From: Clostridiales bacterium
Lineage (GTDB): Bacteria; Bacillota; Clostridia; TANB77; CAG-508
Direction of reading: 5' to 3'
DNA: 25,887 bases
Assembly: GCA_004554705.1 (NCBI GenBank)
Contig: SFKS01000017.1
Coordinates: forward strand, 1 to 25,887
The translations under genes and the position numbers were made by a program. The notes beneath the pieces were generated by a model. The model had not been told where the DNA came from, made no database searches, and saw only the letters and a list, made by a program, of their open reading frames with translations. This document shows, in pieces, positions 22,957 through 25,887 of this stretch. The stretch's first letter is position 1, and every line of letters begins with the position of its first letter.

Positions 22957-23574
22957 ATGAGAGTAGTTATAAAATTTATATTTAAAATATTTGCAATAAT
23001 AATGTATAGACCTAAAATACTTGGAAAAGAAAACCTACCTGAGGAGGGAGGAGCCCTTCTTTGCCCAAATCATGTACACAATTTAGATGCAGCAATTATA
23101 GTTGCAATGTTTAAAAGAAAAGTAAATGTATTAGCAAAAGAAGAACTTTTTAAAAATAAGTTTTTATGCTGGATAGCAGATTTATTTGGAATATATCCAG
23201 TAAAAAGAGAAAAAGCAGATATGCAAGCAATAAAAATATCATTGAAATTATTAAAAAAGGATGAACTATTATTAATCTTCCCAGAAGGAACAAGGAATGG
23301 CATGGCAAAAGGAGTAAAACCTAAAAACGGGGCAGTATTAATTGCAGCAACAGCAAACAAACCTATAATACCAATAGGAATACAGGGAAGCTTTAAACCA
23401 TTTACAAAAGTGATTATAAATATAGGAAAACCAATAGATTATTCTAATGCAAGAGAAGAAGCAAAAGATAAGGAAGAAGCAAGTAAATTAACAAGAAAAT
23501 TGATGGAGAAAATAGTAAAATTAAGAGACGAAGATCCAAAAGTTGTCAAAAGAGTTGAAAAAGCATCAAACTAA
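22957..23574 (+). CDS. plsC: 1-acyl-sn-glycerol-3-phosphate acyltransferase
   Basis: The 205-residue protein has a short hydrophobic N-terminus (about 4-17) and the acyltransferase motifs: NHVHNLDA (His39-x4-Asp44), the KEELFKNKF segment, FPEGTRN (108-114), and a proline-rich IIPIGIQGS block. It adds the second acyl chain to form phosphatidic acid at the membrane. The ATG directly follows the cmk stop, so the two genes are translationally coupled; cmk-plsC pairing is common in Clostridia. Confidence 0.94.
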   Translation: MRVVIKFIFKIFAIIMYRPKILGKENLPEEGGALLCPNHVHNLDAAIIVAMFKRKVNVLAKEELFKNKFLCWIADLFGIYPVKREKADMQAIKISLKLLKKDELLLIFPEGTRNGMAKGVKPKNGAVLIAATANKPIIPIGIQGSFKPFTKVIINIGKPIDYSNAREEAKDKEEASKLTRKLMEKIVKLRDEDPKVVKRVEKASN

Positions 23575-23599
23575 GTGTATAATAGAAAAAGGTGAAAAT

Positions 23600-24205
23600 A
23601 TGGAAATAGATAAGACAAAAGCAATAATAGAAGCAATACTATTTTCTTGTGGCAGACCTGTTAAAATCAAAGAATTAATATCAGCATTAGAATTGCCAGA
23701 AGAAGACATAATAAAAATAATAGAAAGTATGAAGTCGGATTTTATAGAAGCTAATAGAGGAATAGAAATTGTAAAGGTAGAAAATGGATATGCACTATGC
23801 AGTAAAAAAGAGTATTATGATTACATATATCCTATATTCGACAATAGAGTAAAACCTAATATTTCAAATGCAGCAATGGAGACTTTAGCAATAATAGCAT
23901 ATAATCCAAATATAACAAGAGCAGAAATAGAAGGAATACGTGGAGTAAACTCAGATGCTACTATATATAAGTTATTAGAATACGGCTTAATAGAAGAAGC
24001 AGGGAAATCAGACTTGCCAGGAAAACCAACAATGTACCGAACCACGCAAGAATTTTTAAAAACCTTTGGAATGTCAGATTTAGAACAACTACCAGAATTA
24101 CCGAAATATAAAATAGATGAAAATGAACAATTAGTAATAGAAGATATTATAGAGAAAAAAATGGAGGCTCCTAATCCCAGCTTGCCTGAAAGCAAGAAAG
24201 AATAA
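23600..24205 (+). CDS. scpB: Segregation and condensation protein B
   Basis: The 201-residue protein has tandem winged-helix domains: IEAILFSCGRPVKIKELISAL (first wHTH) and ETLAIIAYNPNITRAEIEGIRGVNSDATIYKLLEYGLIEEAG, the ScpB signature. It then has GKPTMYRTTQEFLKTFG. ScpB binds ScpA and Smc in the condensin complex that organises the nucleoid. The ATG at 23600 follows AAAGGTG and fits the family start; the frame extends upstream into plsC. scpA, usually adjacent, is absent from the window. A Ser/Glu/Lys-rich tail ends the protein. Confidence 0.95.
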   Translation: MEIDKTKAIIEAILFSCGRPVKIKELISALELPEEDIIKIIESMKSDFIEANRGIEIVKVENGYALCSKKEYYDYIYPIFDNRVKPNISNAAMETLAIIAYNPNITRAEIEGIRGVNSDATIYKLLEYGLIEEAGKSDLPGKPTMYRTTQEFLKTFGMSDLEQLPELPKYKIDENEQLVIEDIIEKKMEAPNPSLPESKKE

Positions 24206-24247
24206 TTGATAACAAACATTAAATAATATAAAAAGGAGTAAATTTAT

Positions 24248-25690
24248 ATGAATAAAAACGAAGAAAATTTTGTAAAAGAAATAACAAATATAGAAGAAAA
24301 TTTTGCCCAATGGTATACAGACATAGTTATAAAAGCAGATTTAGCAGATTACACAGACACAAAGGGATTTGTAGTAATAAAACCATATGGATATGCAATA
24401 TGGGAAAATATACAACAATATACAAATGATAAATTCAAAAAAGCAGGAGTAAAAAACATTTATTTACCATTACTAATTCCAGAGAACCTATTAAATAAAG
24501 AAAAAGAACATATAGAAGGTTTTGCCCCAGAAGTAGCATGGGTTACAATAGGTGGACAGGAAGAACTAGAAGAGAAACTATGTATTCGCCCAACTTCAGA
24601 AACAATGTTTTCAACACTATATTCAAAATGGGTAAAATCATGGAGAGACCTACCAATGGTATATAACCAATGGTGCAATGTGTTAAGATGGGAAAAGGAA
24701 ACAAGACCATTTTTACGTTCAAGAGAATTTTTATGGCAAGAAGGACACACTATACATGCAACTGCAACAGAAGCAGAAGCTAGAACACAACAAATGCTAA
24801 ATATATATGCGGATATAATAGAAAACTTATTGGCAATTCCAGTAATTAAAGGAAGGAAAACAGAAAAGGAAAAATTTTCAGGTGCAGTAGCTACATATAC
24901 TGTAGAGACATTAATGCATGATGGAAGAGCACTCCAAGCAGGAACATCTCATTATTTTGGACAAAACTTTACAAAACCATTTGAAATAAAATTTCAAAAC
25001 AAAGAAGGAAAAGAAGAATATGCATACCAAACATCTTGGGGATTTAGTACAAGACTAATAGGTGCAACAATAATGGCACATGGAGATAATAGAGGTTTAA
25101 AATTACCACCAAGAGTAGCACCAATACAAGCAGTAATTGTTCCAATAGCAATGCAAAAAGAAGGAGTTAAAGAAAAAGCAGAGGAATTATATAACCAATT
25201 AAATATTAAATACAGAATGGAATGTGATACAAGAGAAAGCTATACACCAGGCTACAAATTTAATGATTGGGAAATGAGAGGAATCCCTGTAAGAATAGAA
25301 ATAGGACCACGAGATATCGAAAATGGAGAATGTATATTTGTAAGACGTGATACATCTGAAAAAATTAGAGTAAAACTAGATGAAATAGAAACAAAATTAG
25401 GGGAAGTATTAGAACAAATACAACAAAATATGTATAATGAATGTAAGGAAAATATGGAAAAAAGAACATCAATTGCAAATAACGTAGACGAATTTATAGA
25501 AAAAATAAATACTAACCAAGGATTTATAAAAACAATGTGGTGTGGAAATGAAGAATGTGAAAATAAAATAAAAGAACTAACAGGAGCACATTCTAGATGC
25601 ATTCCATTTAAAAAGGAAACTGTTGGAGATAAATGCGTATGCTGTGGAAAACCAGCAGATACATATGTAATATGGGGAAGACAGTATTGA
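24248..25690 (+). CDS. proS: Prolyl-tRNA synthetase (archaeal/eukaryotic type, ProS type 3)
   Basis: The 480-residue class II synthetase lacks the editing insertion of the bacterial form and has the short architecture: N-terminal FAQWYTDIVIKADLADYTD, motif 2 region with CIRPTSETMF, WEKETRPFLRSREFLWQEGHT, GTSHYFGQNF, TSWGFSTRLIGATIMAHGD, an anticodon-binding domain (about 285-395), and a C-terminal Cys-rich zinc-binding part (CGNEEC ... CVCCG). This type occurs in many Clostridia. It charges tRNA(Pro). AAGGAG precedes the ATG. A weak TTGATA/TAAAAA promoter may lie at 24206-24234; otherwise it is read with the upstream genes. Confidence 0.96.
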   Translation: MNKNEENFVKEITNIEENFAQWYTDIVIKADLADYTDTKGFVVIKPYGYAIWENIQQYTNDKFKKAGVKNIYLPLLIPENLLNKEKEHIEGFAPEVAWVTIGGQEELEEKLCIRPTSETMFSTLYSKWVKSWRDLPMVYNQWCNVLRWEKETRPFLRSREFLWQEGHTIHATATEAEARTQQMLNIYADIIENLLAIPVIKGRKTEKEKFSGAVATYTVETLMHDGRALQAGTSHYFGQNFTKPFEIKFQNKEGKEEYAYQTSWGFSTRLIGATIMAHGDNRGLKLPPRVAPIQAVIVPIAMQKEGVKEKAEELYNQLNIKYRMECDTRESYTPGYKFNDWEMRGIPVRIEIGPRDIENGECIFVRRDTSEKIRVKLDEIETKLGEVLEQIQQNMYNECKENMEKRTSIANNVDEFIEKINTNQGFIKTMWCGNEECENKIKELTGAHSRCIPFKKETVGDKCVCCGKPADTYVIWGRQY

Positions 25691-25708
25691 AAAAATTAAT
25701 AAAAAACA

Positions 25709-25738
25709 ACACTTAGGCACCATTGGATGCCTAAGTGT
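25709..25738 (-). terminator. Hairpin with T-tract on the minus strand after proS
   Basis: An 11-bp perfect stem ACACTTAGGCA (25709-25719) / TGCCTAAGTGT (25728-25738) with an 8-base loop. On the plus strand it is followed by AAAAAC, not Ts; on the minus strand it is followed by TGTTTTTT. It looks like an intrinsic terminator for leftward transcription, though it may also slow or end proS transcripts. Confidence 0.55.
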
Positions 25739-25747
25739 AAAAACTTG

Positions 25748-25887
25748 TTACTATTCACCCTTAATTTACTAAATTCTCGCCCAATCTCGTCGGAGCTTTT
25801 ACTTTGTAGTAAATTGCATTTGCAATTTACGTATAAAGCAAGGTTAAGCTACATTAATTTGCACCGATGCAAAGCATCGTGTGCATT
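25748..25887. repeat. Second copy (partial) of the long inverted repeat
   Basis: TTACTATTC then CCAATCTCGTCGGAGCTTTT (25781-25800) matches the left arm of the element at 3987-4040 almost base for base. The sequence then diverges: a perfect 10-bp-arm palindrome GTAAATTGCA (25809-25818) / TGCAATTTAC (25821-25830), and a second hairpin CGATGC (25865-25870) / GCATCG (25874-25879). The right arm would lie outside the window. Confidence 0.7.

Overview
The window is about 26 kb of very AT-rich DNA. It has strong AGGAGG-type ribosome binding sites, heavy use of AGA, ATA and AAA codons, and sigma-A-like promoters with 17-base spacers. Gene content (SepF/DivIVA, an NdoA-type MazF, an Asp23 domain, a PASTA-domain PBP2, GatCAB, a GerS-like protein, the short archaeal-type ProRS) points to a low-GC Firmicute of the Clostridia, probably an uncultured gut lineage. 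The GerS-like protein and SpoVD-like PBP hint at a spore-forming ancestry. This assignment is inferred from gene content and style, not from a marker comparison.

Layout. 1-99: right end of an IS3-family insertion sequence (last codons of the transposase plus terminal inverted repeat). 125-979 (-): HAD phosphatase, divergent from sepF-divIVA (1149-2094). 2227-3328: GerS-like membrane-anchored protein and a MazF/NdoA toxin with no antitoxin beside it. 3511-3978: mscL with a broken C-terminal zinc ribbon. 3987-4154: long imperfect inverted repeat with a second, partial copy at the right edge of the window. 4263-6741: rpsT, pgi and an lgt split by a single-base frameshift. 6786-6848: near-perfect 30-bp-arm palindrome. 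6854-9058 (-): SpoVD/PBP2-like transpeptidase with two PASTA domains. 9199-12797: gatC, gatA, gatB, with a small membrane-protein gene on the opposite strand wedged between gatC and gatA. 12827-13078 (-): a second small membrane protein. 13238-16286: DUF421 protein, a stand-alone E2-like acyltransferase fold lacking its catalytic His, and a secreted pilin-like/SUMF1 (C-type-lectin fold) fusion. 16429-20637: mfd and a SpoU methyltransferase. 20731-25690: tdk, an unusual P-loop NTPase-Asp23 fusion, cmk, plsC, scpB and proS. 25691-25887: a hairpin and the second copy of the long repeat.

Most genes are housekeeping: division, glycolysis, lipoprotein and wall synthesis, Gln-tRNA(Gln)/Asn-tRNA(Asn) amidation, transcription-coupled repair, nucleotide salvage, phospholipid synthesis, chromosome condensation. 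Conserved clusters look eroded: ylmG/ylmH are missing between sepF and divIVA, alr and the antitoxin between gerS-like and mazF, and scpA beside scpB; gatC and gatA are split by an opposing gene.

The most interesting items are the pilin-like/SUMF1 fusion (possible surface binder, perhaps of the diversity-generating-retroelement target class), the P-loop-Asp23 fusion, the orphan MazF, the frameshifted lgt, the gene inserted between gatC and gatA with face-to-face promoters, and the dispersed palindromic repeats. No tRNA, rRNA, CRISPR array or reverse transcriptase gene was seen. The longest stretch without a gene is about 280 bases (3979-4262), filled mostly by the long inverted repeat.
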